Assembly: GCA_963709995.1 (NCBI GenBank)
Contig: CAVPYN010000019.1
Coordinates: 62,001-126,000, forward strand
Direction of reading: 5' to 3'
DNA from: JAUIIK01 sp963709995
GTDB lineage: Bacteria; Chloroflexota; Chloroflexia; Thermomicrobiales; CFX8
Length of the DNA stretch: 64,000 bases
The position numbers and the translations under genes are program-made. This document shows positions 8,157 through 17,952 of this stretch, piece after piece; the first letter of the stretch is position 1; each line of letters opens with the position of its first letter. The notes below the pieces were generated by a model. It was not told the DNA's origin. It did not search any database and worked only from the letters and a program-made list of their open reading frames with translations.

Positions 8157-8974
8157 ACTATCAGAGTCGCCATCCCCCCCGCCTCTGGCACCTTTCCCCG
8201 GAATACGACCGCCAACTGCGCCCGGAGGTGGATCGCATTCCGCCTTCTCATCCAATATCTTCACACTGGACATCGCGTGGACTGCGCATGAAACGAAAGA
8301 CCGCTATTCTCGGTTAACCGGACCGGTATCCATCCACCGAACTGGTCGGTGGCGGCAATTGCTTTGTGGGTTCCTTCGACGAGACCGCATAGAGCACCAG
8401 CGCGAAGCTCCAGGAAATGTCATCCAGTTCGCACGTTGGGTGACTCGCAGAGCGCTTCAGATTTGTTTCTTCGTCGTAGGGACTGTGCCGCCGCTCGTGC
8501 TTTTCGCGCTGTTGGCGCTCTCGACGGACTGGAACCCGGTCTTTCCCTGAGTGCAGGCATGGACTCACAGATGCCTCTTGCTTTATGGTTACGATGACTT
8601 TCAGGCAATGCGAAACGGCGTTTGCGTGACCTGGGTGAGCTTGCTTGCCATGAGGGCATTCGGCGCGTTGGTCGGGGAGCTGCTCTTTCGCGACAGGAAC
8701 CAGATTCCCAGTTGTGACTATCGCAGCGGGGCTAATTTTCCGCAACTGAGGATTGCCGGCCGTTGTGCGCTGATGAAACCGTCACCCCCGTGGCCGTGGA
8801 CGTTCTCGGTACCAGGCCGCCAGCATGGCCGTCAGTCGCCAGCTAGTCAGCGAAGGGAATGACTGGAAGCCTGCCCGAAGGCACGGCGTTCCACACTAGG
8901 ACGTCCGTTAGTATGGGAACCATATCTAGCGTCGAAGTTGGATTGAGGCATTCGCATCGTCACATGCAGAGGAG
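8157..8974. other. Stretch without a convincing gene
   Basis: About 820 bp. A plus-strand frame at 8359-8550 encodes one hydrophobic helix (FFVVGTVPPLVLFALLAL), and a minus-strand frame covers 8314-8745, but neither has a binding site or family features. It may hold the remains of a lost gene. The promoter of the DUF2252 gene should lie at its right end. Confidence 0.45.
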
Positions 8975-8980
8975 ATGAAG

Positions 8981-10402
8981 ATGGTGACAACGGGTATCAA
9001 GGCGAGGCAGAAAAGTGGTATGTCGCTCCGGAATGTCGTGCCGCGTACCAGCCATGCAGTCTGGGCACCGGCGCCAGATCGGCGTAGCCCGGTCGACCTC
9101 CTGACTGAACAGGACAGCTCGCGGTTGCCCTGGTTGGTTCCCTACCGTCATCAGCGGATGATGGAATCTCCGTTCGCATTCTTTCGAGGCTCCGCGCGCA
9201 TTATGGCAACCGATCTGGCCGGAACTCCGAATAGTGGGCTCATGGCGCAAATCTGTGGCGATGCGCACCTGGCCAACTTCGGACTGTTTGCATCGCCCGA
9301 GCGCGATCTCGTGTTTGATGTCAACGACTTCGACGAAACGCTCATGGGGCCGTGGGAGTGGGATCTCAAGCGTCTTGCCGCGAGTTTCATCATCGCCTCA
9401 CGTCACAATGGGTTCACCGACGACGATGCAAAATTGGCGGCAAGAAGCGCCGTCCAGTATTACCGCAACGCGATGAGACAGCTCGCCAGCCGTCCGGCGA
9501 TCGAGATTTGGTACTGGCACCTGCGCGCCGACGACATCGCGCCATTCCTGTCCCAGGAACTCAACCTCAAGAAGGCAACGTCAAAGAAGATACAGAAACG
9601 CCAGCAGAAGATGTTTGCGAAGGCTCGCTCACGCGACAGCCATCATGCGGTGGAGAAGCTAGCAACGCAAGAGAATGGCGATTACCGCTTTGTCTCTGAT
9701 CCGCCCTTCATTGTCCCGCTATCGGAGTTGCGACCTGACGTTCATCCAGACCAGATCCGGGCGGTGGTGGAAGCCGCCTTCGAAGGTTACCGGCAATCCC
9801 TTCCGGATTCCCGCCGGGCTCTACTGGATCACTACGAAATGTCGCATGTGGCGCTGAAGGTTGTTGGAGTTGGGAGTGTCGGCACCAGATGCTTTGTGCT
9901 ACTGCTTCAAGGTCGTGACGTCGGCGATCCGCTGATCCTCCAACTGAAGGAGGCAGGGTCGTCCGTCCTGGCTGAGCATTTGGAGTCAAGTCCCTATGAA
10001 CATCAGGGGCAGCGAGTGGTCGAAGGGCAGCGCCTCATGCAGTCGGCCAGCGACATTTTCCTCGGGTGGACGACTGTTGAAAACGATGCCGGGCTAGTCA
10101 TGGAATATTACGTTCGACAGCTGAAGGATATGAAGCTCTCCTTGCCCATGGAGACCTACGCGCCGCCCCAGATGGATGCCTATGCCCGGCTGTGCGGTCT
10201 GACCCTAGCCCACGCCCACGCCCGCACAGCGGATACTGCGGCGATCGCCGGGTACATCGGGAAAGGTGATGCGCTGGTCGATGCGCTGGTCGAATTTGCA
10301 AGCGCCTACGCCGACCAGAATGAACTCGACTTCCGGAAATTCGTGGCGGCATCTGAGGTAGGGAAACTTACGGCAAACGATGCGTCGGCGATCGCCGTCT
10401 GA
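8981..10402 (+). CDS. DUF2252 family protein
   Basis: The roughly 473-residue protein matches the DUF2252 family, which has a kinase-like (aminoglycoside phosphotransferase-like) fold. Visible family blocks are FRGSARIMATDLA, ICGDAHLANFGLF, DVNDFDETLMGPWEWDLKRLA (shown here only in part: NDFDETLMGPWEWD) and, towards the end, RQLKDMK and CGLTLAHAHAR. GDAHLxNFG and DFDE resemble the catalytic-loop and metal motifs of phosphotransferases. The substrate is not known for the family. Two ATGs are near; GGAG ends directly before the first (8975) and six bases before the second (8981), so the second is preferred. It stands alone. Confidence 0.9.
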   Translation: MVTTGIKARQKSGMSLRNVVPRTSHAVWAPAPDRRSPVDLLTEQDSSRLPWLVPYRHQRMMESPFAFFRGSARIMATDLAGTPNSGLMAQICGDAHLANFGLFASPERDLVFDVNDFDETLMGPWEWDLKRLAASFIIASRHNGFTDDDAKLAARSAVQYYRNAMRQLASRPAIEIWYWHLRADDIAPFLSQELNLKKATSKKIQKRQQKMFAKARSRDSHHAVEKLATQENGDYRFVSDPPFIVPLSELRPDVHPDQIRAVVEAAFEGYRQSLPDSRRALLDHYEMSHVALKVVGVGSVGTRCFVLLLQGRDVGDPLILQLKEAGSSVLAEHLESSPYEHQGQRVVEGQRLMQSASDIFLGWTTVENDAGLVMEYYVRQLKDMKLSLPMETYAPPQMDAYARLCGLTLAHAHARTADTAAIAGYIGKGDALVDALVEFASAYADQNELDFRKFVAASEVGKLTANDASAIAV

Positions 10403-10843
10403 CGACAGGCCCCACCTGCTCGGGAACCCACAATCGTTCAGCGAAGTTAGCGTTTCGTTCACGCGCTCACCAGATGGCCGCTTTCACAAGCGCCGTTCTG
10501 GTGAGCGCGTTCTCCTATGGCCGGCAGAGTTCTGTGCGGATGTCCAGAGGAGCTGAGCCGATCGGTGGGCGGCTTCGCCAGATCGCGTTCCCGATAACGC
10601 AATCGATAGCAGTCAACGGATACGCTCAGGCACCCGTCCATTACGCCTTGCCACTTGAATCTTGCCGCTGCGTTCTATCAAGATGGGCAAGTTCGCTTTG
10701 CAGGCATCCGCACAAGCAAGTTTGAGAGTTCTCGGGGTAGCACTATCGCATTGTTCGCCTGAGATCTCTCCATGAAGCCTACCCCGAGCGCAGCCGAACG
10801 GGTCGAGATAGCAGGCGAGTGGCCGTTCATTTTGATATCCGGT
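10403..10843. other. Convergent intergenic region
   Basis: About 440 bp between two converging genes. It contains the long hairpin at 10461-10510. The frames here (10474-10725 plus, 10459-10641 minus) read through that hairpin and show no family features. Confidence 0.5.
10461..10510. terminator. Long hairpin between converging genes
   Basis: A perfect 14-bp inverted repeat, ACGCGCTCACCAGA (10461-10474) and TCTGGTGAGCGCGT (10497-10510), encloses a 22-base loop. The loop can itself pair as CGCTT with AAGCG. The place between converging genes suits a two-way transcription stop, although no T-run follows on either strand. Confidence 0.55.
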
Positions 10844-11485
10844 CTAGCTCTCGACGGCAGCTTTGATCAGCGCGCTGATGTCGTCCTTCAGGATTCTACG
10901 GAAGAAGCTGTCGAAGCCACCGAATGCGCTGGCAACGACGTCAGCCACCGATGATCTGTATACCACCAGCACTGTGATCGAACCTGAAGGTAGCGTGCTA
11001 CCGAGGCTGCGCAACACAGGATCGGCAATACCGCGCTGGGCTACGAAATCCAGCGCGTCCTTCCAGTCGACATCGGGCGGACCCGCATCAACTGACTTAG
11101 AAGGAAACATCATGCCGCAGATACACATGATGACCGATGGACTGCCGGACCGCGTCATTCCAGGAATCTCACGAACGTGAATCTTAGCTCTCGCGTCGCT
11201 GCTAGCCAGCGCGGCATCGATGATGCTGCCCCGGCGGGGCAGGAACACGGCTTGAAGTGCGTGCAACGACTTCTGTTGCTCCAGCATATTGGTGAAGGTA
11301 GCGACGAGGAGTTCGAATGTGATGTGTTGCGGTTCTGCAAGGACAGGCTGGCGGAGGAGGATCCTTCGCTTTTTCTGTTCAAACTCCACATGCGTGACCT
11401 GTCCCAGTTCGTACTGTTCAACCAGGCGGGACAAGCGCTCATATCGCGAATCAGACGATTCAATTGGGCTTTGGCTGCAGATCAT
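10844..11485 (-). CDS. SHOCT-like plus DUF1269-like protein
   Basis: The 213-residue protein starts with a short helical segment (RLSRLVEQYELGQVTHVEFEQKK, here abbreviated from residues 16-38) that resembles SHOCT oligomerisation domains. The end (about residues 165-213) reads VVYRSSVADVV and DSFFRRILKDDISALIKAAV, which recalls the C-terminal part of DUF1269/DUF6325 proteins such as the one at 20.1 kb. The middle contains two cysteines in VIMCICGMMF. No transmembrane helix is obvious. Function is unknown. It is transcribed in the same direction as the LAL regulator, 251 bp downstream of that gene. Confidence 0.6.
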   Translation of the reverse strand: MICSQSPIESSDSRYERLSRLVEQYELGQVTHVEFEQKKRRILLRQPVLAEPQHITFELLVATFTNMLEQQKSLHALQAVFLPRRGSIIDAALASSDARAKIHVREIPGMTRSGSPSVIMCICGMMFPSKSVDAGPPDVDWKDALDFVAQRGIADPVLRSLGSTLPSGSITVLVVYRSSVADVVASAFGGFDSFFRRILKDDISALIKAAVES

Positions 11486-11736
11486 TGCGGTTCTCCAACC
11501 ACCATGCGGAATGCGACGGACCGCGACCGGCCAATTCGGTCACTCGACCAACCTGCCTGGGCGCTGGCAACACAGAACTGCCAGAAACGCACCGCGAACC
11601 GAGCATCCCGCAACCGGCTTAATGGGACGCAACTAGAGCCTTCAAGCGCACGATAGCGTCGCGTCCAGCATATAGCGTCCAGAGGTTCTTGGCTTGCTCC
11701 GCGGGGTGTAACTTTGGGTATGAGTCGCTCGCGTGG

Positions 11737-14502
11737 CTAAGTGGTATGCGCTTCCGTCGATAAGACCTCGATACCGATCTGTTCGCTCGACAGTAGCTTC
11801 AACTTGCGTGCCTTCTGGACAGCCTCGGTCCGGCTTGATACGCCCAGCTTGCCGTGGATGTTCGTGACGTGACGCTTTACCGTCGCAATGGCCAGGAACA
11901 ATTCCTCACTGATTTCCTTGTTCGTCAGACCGAGGGCAACGAGGAGTAGTACTTCTATCTCCCTCGAGGTAATGGGTTCGACAAGGTCAGAGTGTTCGAA
12001 TCGGCGAACCGTGCCGGGGGTTTCGCCAGCCCGCTTCAGAAGTTTTGCGACGTACGGCACCTGTATACCACGACGGTAGACAATGCGCAACAGCCGAAGC
12101 ATAGGAACCCCCTCGTCGAGGAAGACCCGCACATATCCTCCCGTCTCACCGACGTGCAATCCCTCCGTCAGCACCTCAGTAGCCCGATCCAGTTCGAACA
12201 TGTCCAAATAGGCAACGCTCAATAGCGCCAGAATCTGAACGAGGTCGTGGCGTCGCCCATCCCTCGAAGCGGACTCTCGCATCGACTCGAGCCACTCGAC
12301 TGCGCACTCGGATTCGCCCGTAGCGATGAACATCCGGGCATGAACGAGGTTTTCACTGACGTGTGCAGCATCGCCGGCCTGATCGCTGGTCACCTGATGT
12401 GACAGTGCCCAGCGCTGTGCCCGACCGAGATCGCCAGTCGCGATGGCAATCCGGGCATGAAACGCCTCTACCTCCCGCATACGACGCACGTTATGAATCT
12501 CCGCCGCCGATTTGGCAGCAGCATCGAGAGCGGCACGCGCACCACCAATATCGCCCCGCGACCAGTAAATGCGCGCCAGCTGCAGCTGCAGCAGCGCATC
12601 CTCTGACTGCGCCTGTATCTGCGAGAGCATCATGATTCCATCCTGGACGACCTGCTCGCAGTCGTCCAGACGATCCCAGGCGTACAACACCTCAGCCAGG
12701 GCATTAGCGGCCAGCGCCCGATCTGGCGGCATGTCATCAGCATCCACCCGGGCGATCGGGGCCGCCACGATCTCGGCTTCATTGAGTCGCCCAGAAGCGA
12801 CGCGCGTTATAGCCAGCAGGGTAAGAGCAGTTGTCATCAACGAATTGTTACCTGCCTCAAGCAGGGTTTCGACAATTCTCTCCGCCATCTGCTCGGCTGC
12901 TGTTGTGCGACCCTGATAGCAAAGTCCGAGTCCAATCTGCAAATAGGGAATCACGTTCGGCATTGACTCCACCCAGGTTCCCGTGTAGTGAAGTATTCGA
13001 GGCATCACATCGGTGTAGTCATCACTTTCGGCGATTTTCCCAAGTTCAGCTAACCGCGCGAGCTCGTTGGAGCCATGTTCGATCAGGCCCGCACCATCCT
13101 CCCGGAAACGCGCGATTCCCGCGTGAACCATCTCGGTTACGGCGATCCCGGCGGCATTGCCCGCAGGCTTCCAGATTGCTTCAGCGGCCTCCACAAATAG
13201 GATGCCATCGTCAATTCGCCCCTGGCGCACATAGGCGTATGCGGCGATTGAACTGAGATCCGGGTCGGCGAGGACAAAATCCCGGGGAAAACGCTCCAAC
13301 CAAGTCAGGAGCCGCGCAAGGCGGTGCTTGAGGAAGAGCCGGGCGGCTACCGAGCGGATGATCTCCGCCGATGCGCTCCACTGCCGTGCTTTCAAGGAGT
13401 GTGTGAGCGCCTCTTCAACCAGGTTCTGCTCTCTGAGCGCGAGGCTCGCCGCTTCATGGAGCTCCAAGATTGAATTCGGATCAACCTCCAGGACCAGTTC
13501 ACGGCGCAGGAACTCACTGAAGAGATCGTGAAACTTGAACCAGGTTCGCGAGTCGTCGAGCTCGATGAGAAACAGCCCATTTCGCCTGGCTTCCTTGAGG
13601 AGTTGCGCCGAGGCAGGATTGCCGGTGACGGCGTGGCATATGTCAGCCGTGAAGCGATCAAGCACTGAGACTTGGAGCAAGAAGGCATGCAACTCTGGCG
13701 AAGTCTTCTCGAGTATCTCCTCGAGAAAGAAGTCGCAAATCAGCTCCAACTCACCTTCAAACACGGCCAGGGATTGAATGACTTGATCGACCGGTCTCGT
13801 GCGGCTGGTTAGAGCAATGAGATGCAGGCCCACCATCCAGCCACCGGTACGCTCGGCGATCGCCCGTACCTGCAATTCATTGACTTCCACACCCGCATCA
13901 GTGAGTATCGCCCGGCATTCGGCCGTCGAGGCTCGCAGGTCGTCGGCTTTCAGCACCATCAGATCCCCGCTGACGCGCAGGCGGGCGATCGAAAGAGTTG
14001 GCTCGGCGGAGGTCGAGAGAACCAACCTGCACGTATCCGGCATCGTATCGATCATTGCGGCGATGAACGCGTCAATTTCGGGCGTATTGATGGCCTCATA
14101 CTCGTCGATGACGAGCGTCCAGGGGCTAGTGCAGTGGCCGATGACATCAAGCACCACATTCGCCAGGCTCGTGTCGTTCGACTCACCGACGGTCGACTGG
14201 AACCCTGCCACCTTCGCGGGAAGTTCGCTGGCAAATGGTTCGAGCGCTATAGCCAGATGATAGAGGAATCGCGGCAGTGTACTGTCGTGGGACCTAAGCG
14301 ACAACCACGCACCGGTTTCGCCCACCTCGCCGATCCAAGTGCTGAGCAGTGCCGTCTTGCCGAATCCGGCAGGCGCCACTACGAGGATCACCTTCGTCTG
14401 GGCGGCGTTGAGTCTATCGATAAGCGTTGATCGATGTGTCCAACCCGCAGAAACTTGCGGCGGGCGCAGTCTTGCGTTCAACGTGGGTGTTAATGGACGC
14501 AC
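11737..14502 (-). CDS. LuxR-family ATP-binding (MalT/LAL) transcriptional regulator
   Basis: The 921-residue protein has the layout of MalT-type regulators: an N-terminal STAND ATPase (Walker A in PAGFGKTALL near residue 44, Walker B-like LVIDEYEAI near residue 132), a long helical TPR-like middle, and a LuxR helix-turn-helix at the end (TSREIEVLLLVALGLTNKEI, then VKRHVTNIHGKLGVSSRTEAV). Such proteins bind an inducer through the ATPase/TPR part and activate nearby or distant promoters. The GTG start follows GGAGGAG at seven bases. The target and inducer cannot be read; the adjacent DszB-like remnant and the SulP gene are the nearest candidates on the other side. Confidence 0.92.
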   Translation of the reverse strand: MRPLTPTLNARLRPPQVSAGWTHRSTLIDRLNAAQTKVILVVAPAGFGKTALLSTWIGEVGETGAWLSLRSHDSTLPRFLYHLAIALEPFASELPAKVAGFQSTVGESNDTSLANVVLDVIGHCTSPWTLVIDEYEAINTPEIDAFIAAMIDTMPDTCRLVLSTSAEPTLSIARLRVSGDLMVLKADDLRASTAECRAILTDAGVEVNELQVRAIAERTGGWMVGLHLIALTSRTRPVDQVIQSLAVFEGELELICDFFLEEILEKTSPELHAFLLQVSVLDRFTADICHAVTGNPASAQLLKEARRNGLFLIELDDSRTWFKFHDLFSEFLRRELVLEVDPNSILELHEAASLALREQNLVEEALTHSLKARQWSASAEIIRSVAARLFLKHRLARLLTWLERFPRDFVLADPDLSSIAAYAYVRQGRIDDGILFVEAAEAIWKPAGNAAGIAVTEMVHAGIARFREDGAGLIEHGSNELARLAELGKIAESDDYTDVMPRILHYTGTWVESMPNVIPYLQIGLGLCYQGRTTAAEQMAERIVETLLEAGNNSLMTTALTLLAITRVASGRLNEAEIVAAPIARVDADDMPPDRALAANALAEVLYAWDRLDDCEQVVQDGIMMLSQIQAQSEDALLQLQLARIYWSRGDIGGARAALDAAAKSAAEIHNVRRMREVEAFHARIAIATGDLGRAQRWALSHQVTSDQAGDAAHVSENLVHARMFIATGESECAVEWLESMRESASRDGRRHDLVQILALLSVAYLDMFELDRATEVLTEGLHVGETGGYVRVFLDEGVPMLRLLRIVYRRGIQVPYVAKLLKRAGETPGTVRRFEHSDLVEPITSREIEVLLLVALGLTNKEISEELFLAIATVKRHVTNIHGKLGVSSRTEAVQKARKLKLLSSEQIGIEVLSTEAHTT

Positions 14503-15188
14503 CGATAATCTCCTCCGCGACGAGAGATGTAGCTAAGGAGAAGTTCAATCCCATGTGATCGAACTTCCCCCGCTTGAAGTCTAACTGGCTGTAGTTCGCA
14601 CCATCTTCGCCGGAACACAGCACACCTCATACGCTGCTGTGCTCGTATCGAAGACAGCGTGGTCAAAACCATACATGCTACGGTTCTGCACGGTCCAAAA
14701 ATCGCATGGCTGGAACCTGCCCGCAAAGAACACTGTACTCATGTGCCGTATCAACTCGGCAGCGGACGCCGATCGGATGTTACAGTCTCGTTACAAGTTT
14801 CACATACGGACGAATGAAATCGATCGCCCGTTGCATAGAGGCGGACCACTAGCCCCGGCGACATCTCCCCAATTTTGCAGAGCCCTCGTTCAACGCGATC
14901 ATCAGTCAGTACCGAGCTGGACCACAACGTTATCAACGGAAGTATCGGCGATCCAAAGATCTCCCATCTCCTGGTCGCGCCCCAACAACACTGATCATTC
15001 GATAACTTGCAATCTGAGGGAGATTCGCCCCTACCAGATAGCAGCGTCTACGACCGAATTTTGCGCCTCTTGGCTGATGCGCCATTAGAGTCAACAGCTC
15101 ATGATGTGGAAGGACACGGACTTGGGTGCCGGAGACGGCTTCATTGCAATTCAATAGTGGGATGTGTTGAACGGCGGAGGATAAGCCA
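14503..15188. other. Divergent intergenic region
   Basis: About 690 bp between the regulator and the decayed DszB-like copy. Short frames on both strands (such as 14639-15088 plus) have no binding site or recognisable motif. Promoters for the regulator and formerly for the DszB-like copy are expected here. Nothing else is seen. Confidence 0.45.
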
Positions 15189-15637
15189 ATGCCCGAAACC
15201 GAAGGAGTCTCTGCCACGGTACCTCTGTCCTGGGACGAGGTCGACTACACTAGCAGTCCTCTTGTGTCCGTGAGCAATGTCGACCAGGATCGCGGGTGGA
15301 GGCGAGAGGTGTACAAGAAGATTGGTGTAACGTACGGCTGCCTTCGCTCGCGCCGTGAGCACAAGTTGTATCTGCACTACATCCACAATGTAGATAATTT
15401 GTCCGCTTCGGCGACCTGTTCACGCCAGTTCATGTTCATGCCGACGTTCGCTGGACGAGGCTACTCGGGGTGACACACGTCTATGAAGGCGGCTGCACGT
15501 TCGTGCGCGAGAACGACATCTACCGAATGGCCGACCAGAGGAGCTTAGGCTACGAAGATGTTGCCGATCTGGACGGTGGATCTAGCGCTTGGCCGGACAG
15601 CGGCCTGTCGGTGGACTCGCATCACGAGGGTCCGTGA
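15189..15637 (+). pseudogene. Decayed second copy of the DszB-like gene
   Basis: The frame from ATG 15189 is clearly homologous to the protein at the left edge: SPLVSVSNVDQDRGW, YKKIGVTYG, LHYIHNVDNL. After about 15400 the match moves to another frame (FGDLFTPVHVHADV, TRLLGVTHVYEGGC, DIYRMADQ), so at least one single-base indel has occurred. From about 15540 the similarity is lost and the frame stops at 15637, so some two thirds of the gene are missing. The codon matching catalytic Cys27 of DszB is serine in SSPLV, while the His and Arg positions are kept. AGGA precedes the ATG region. It cannot make a full protein. Confidence 0.85.
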
Positions 15638-15815
15638 TACCCGGTAGTGGGTTCGTCACCGGGTCCACTGGCACACATCGGGAGATGTTGGGACTGTCAA
15701 TCGGCAACCGCGTGAGGATGATTTCTGATGTGATCGGCGGGGAGTAGACTGTCGTCTGTGACGGACTCCATTCGTCGGAGCCATTCGACGGGATTATTGA
15801 CCAGGAGGGGGCAGG

Positions 15816-17561
15816 GTGAGCGCCGAGACCGATAGTACAAATGATGGCCCTAGCGGATTGGCTCGCTACTTACCGATTCTTGAATGGCTGCCTAATTATG
15901 ATAAGTCATGGCTCAAGAACGACTTGTTAGCGGGCCTGTCGGTGTGGGCCCTGATGATTCCAACGTCTCTTGGATATGCTGCCATTAGCGGTGTTCCAGT
16001 TCAGAATGGGCTCTACGCGCTGACATTCGGATTGATCGCATTTGCCTTATTCACCACATCGAAGCAGGCAACCCAGGGACCAAGTTCGTCCTCAGCAGCG
16101 GTCCTGGGCGCTGCAGTACTGGGAATTGCTTCGGCTGGCTCCGATGAAGCCGTTGCTGTCGCTTCCGCTATCGTGCTGCTCTCCGGCTTGCTGTACATCG
16201 GCATGTTTGTCCTTAAGATGGGCTGGATTTCGGACTTTCTTTCTCAGGCCGTTCTGACGGGATTTGTCTTCGGTGTGGGCCTTAATGTCGCAATAGGACA
16301 ACTTTTCAAGATTACTGGTACAGAATCGTCCGGAGACAACACCTGGCAGAAGCTATGGGCATGGATAAGGAGTCTGCCTGATACCAATGGATCCACACTC
16401 GTAATTGGTGTCGCAGCGCTCCTGCTCGTTTTCGGGCTAAAGTTTTTCGCGCCAAAGATTCCCGGTGCATTGGTGGCTGTCGTACTGGGAGTTTCTGCAA
16501 CGCTCCTTCTAAATCTGGACACACGCGGGGTTGAATTGGTCGGCGACGTACCGCGAGGTCTTCCAAGCTTTGCGATACCTGACTGGGAACTGATCAAAGA
16601 CAATTTCGAGATGATCGTTGGCGCATCGTTTGGATTAGTGCTCATCGGTTTCTCCGTTACGACAGCGACTGTGCGAACCTATGCAAACAGGCATAACTAC
16701 AGAGTTGACGTGAACCAGGAATTGCTCGCTCAAGGCACTTCCAATATCTTCTCGGGACTTTTCAACGGCGTGTTTGACAACGGGAGTCTCTCGAAGAGTC
16801 CGATCGCTGACGCAGCCGGCGCTCGCTCACAAATGTCGAATCTGGCCCAGGCTGCGCTTGTCATACTGACGTTGTTGATCTTGGCGCCGCTATTCTCAGA
16901 TTTGCCGGAGGCTGTGCTGGGAGCAATCATCATTGAAGCTGTGACGATGGGCTTGATGGACGTTCCGGAAATGAGACGGTTGTTCCGCGTCTATCGTTTT
17001 GAGTTCTTAGCCGCATTGGCCGCACTGCTCGGAGTTCTCACATTTGGAATTCTTCAAGGTGTCGTCATCGGTGTAGCCCTATCGCTCTTCTGGATGGTCT
17101 TCGTGTCGGCCCGGCCCCTCATCCCCGCACTCGGGCGAGCACCCGGCACCGATTCTTACTTTGATCTAGAAACACACCCGGAAGGTGAGACCTATCCAGG
17201 ATTGAGTATTTTGAGATTCGACGGTGGACTCATCTTTGTCAACGCTGACTCGCTTGGCGACCGTTTGCGAAGCATTCGCGTAGAGTCACCCGATCTGAAC
17301 GGGGTCATCATCAGCATGGAGGGTGTCAACTTCATCGATACCGAAGGCGCTGACAAGTTAAAGAAAATCGCGCAGGCTGGACTGGATCTCGGGATTGATC
17401 TACATCTGGCACGAGTGAAACCTCAAGTGCATGAATTCCTGCAGCGTGACGGTGTAATCGACATCATCGGAGACGACCACGTCCATGCAGGTATCGCTGA
17501 TGCGGTCAATATGCATCTGCATGAGCATCGAGGTCAGCCATCGCCCGGTGAAGAAGCTTGA
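15816..17561 (+). CDS. SulP-family inorganic anion transporter with STAS domain
   Basis: The 581-residue membrane protein is a SulP (SLC26) transporter. Residues about 20-440 form the transport domain, beginning with LPNYDKSWLKNDLLAGLSVWALMIP (abbreviated) and containing GLYALTFGLIAFALF and TQGPSSSSAAVLGA. A STAS domain covers about 455-570, with GVIISMEGVNFIDTEGADKL; the DSSG-like loop reads DTEG, so the usual phosphorylatable serine is missing. Family members carry sulfate, bicarbonate or chloride; the substrate cannot be decided here. The GTG start follows AGGAGGGGG. Codon use and lower GC than the housekeeping genes hint at a different origin, shared with the CLC gene downstream. Confidence 0.93.
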   Translation: MSAETDSTNDGPSGLARYLPILEWLPNYDKSWLKNDLLAGLSVWALMIPTSLGYAAISGVPVQNGLYALTFGLIAFALFTTSKQATQGPSSSSAAVLGAAVLGIASAGSDEAVAVASAIVLLSGLLYIGMFVLKMGWISDFLSQAVLTGFVFGVGLNVAIGQLFKITGTESSGDNTWQKLWAWIRSLPDTNGSTLVIGVAALLLVFGLKFFAPKIPGALVAVVLGVSATLLLNLDTRGVELVGDVPRGLPSFAIPDWELIKDNFEMIVGASFGLVLIGFSVTTATVRTYANRHNYRVDVNQELLAQGTSNIFSGLFNGVFDNGSLSKSPIADAAGARSQMSNLAQAALVILTLLILAPLFSDLPEAVLGAIIIEAVTMGLMDVPEMRRLFRVYRFEFLAALAALLGVLTFGILQGVVIGVALSLFWMVFVSARPLIPALGRAPGTDSYFDLETHPEGETYPGLSILRFDGGLIFVNADSLGDRLRSIRVESPDLNGVIISMEGVNFIDTEGADKLKKIAQAGLDLGIDLHLARVKPQVHEFLQRDGVIDIIGDDHVHAGIADAVNMHLHEHRGQPSPGEEA

Positions 17562-17952
17562 TCTCCAAATGTGACGACGGATTCGCCCGGAGATTGGGAC
17601 TCCGATCCCTGCAACGTGGAGCGGTCGAATCGAATGCTAGTTTGAGGCTGCGCTTGACCGGAGCGCAAGCTACTCGCGCATTTGGATTCTTGACCGCCGT
17701 AGGATCGATCCCCGGGTTCCTGGACACCTGGACAGTTCCATCGACTACTCTATTGCCGTGGTTCCAGCCATGCTATCGCCGGTCCTGTGGTAAGGAATAC
17801 TGCGATTCAGATCGTGCCTGTTTACACACATATTGGAATCTGCTTATCGAGGAGCTTCAGAGTAATTCGATGGTGCCGACTATCTGACTATTCTGTCACG
17901 TTTCAACCGCGGTCCAGCACGGCGGTCGGATCCAGGGGTGAGGGGATGATGA
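17562..17952. other. Gap between SulP and CLC genes
   Basis: About 390 bp. A 109-codon frame starts at a TTG that overlaps the SulP stop, but its content shows no motif and it probably is not a gene. No terminator is obvious. Confidence 0.4.

Noticed and set aside
8314..8745. 143-codon minus-strand frame
   Set aside because: No binding site or family features; overlaps short frames on the other strand; probably chance.
14639..15088. 149-codon frame ahead of the DszB-like remnant
   Set aside because: Low-quality composition and no recognisable motif; more likely chance in a non-coding region.
17558..17887. 109-codon frame overlapping the SulP stop
   Set aside because: TTG start, no binding site, no motif, and composition unlike neighbouring proteins.
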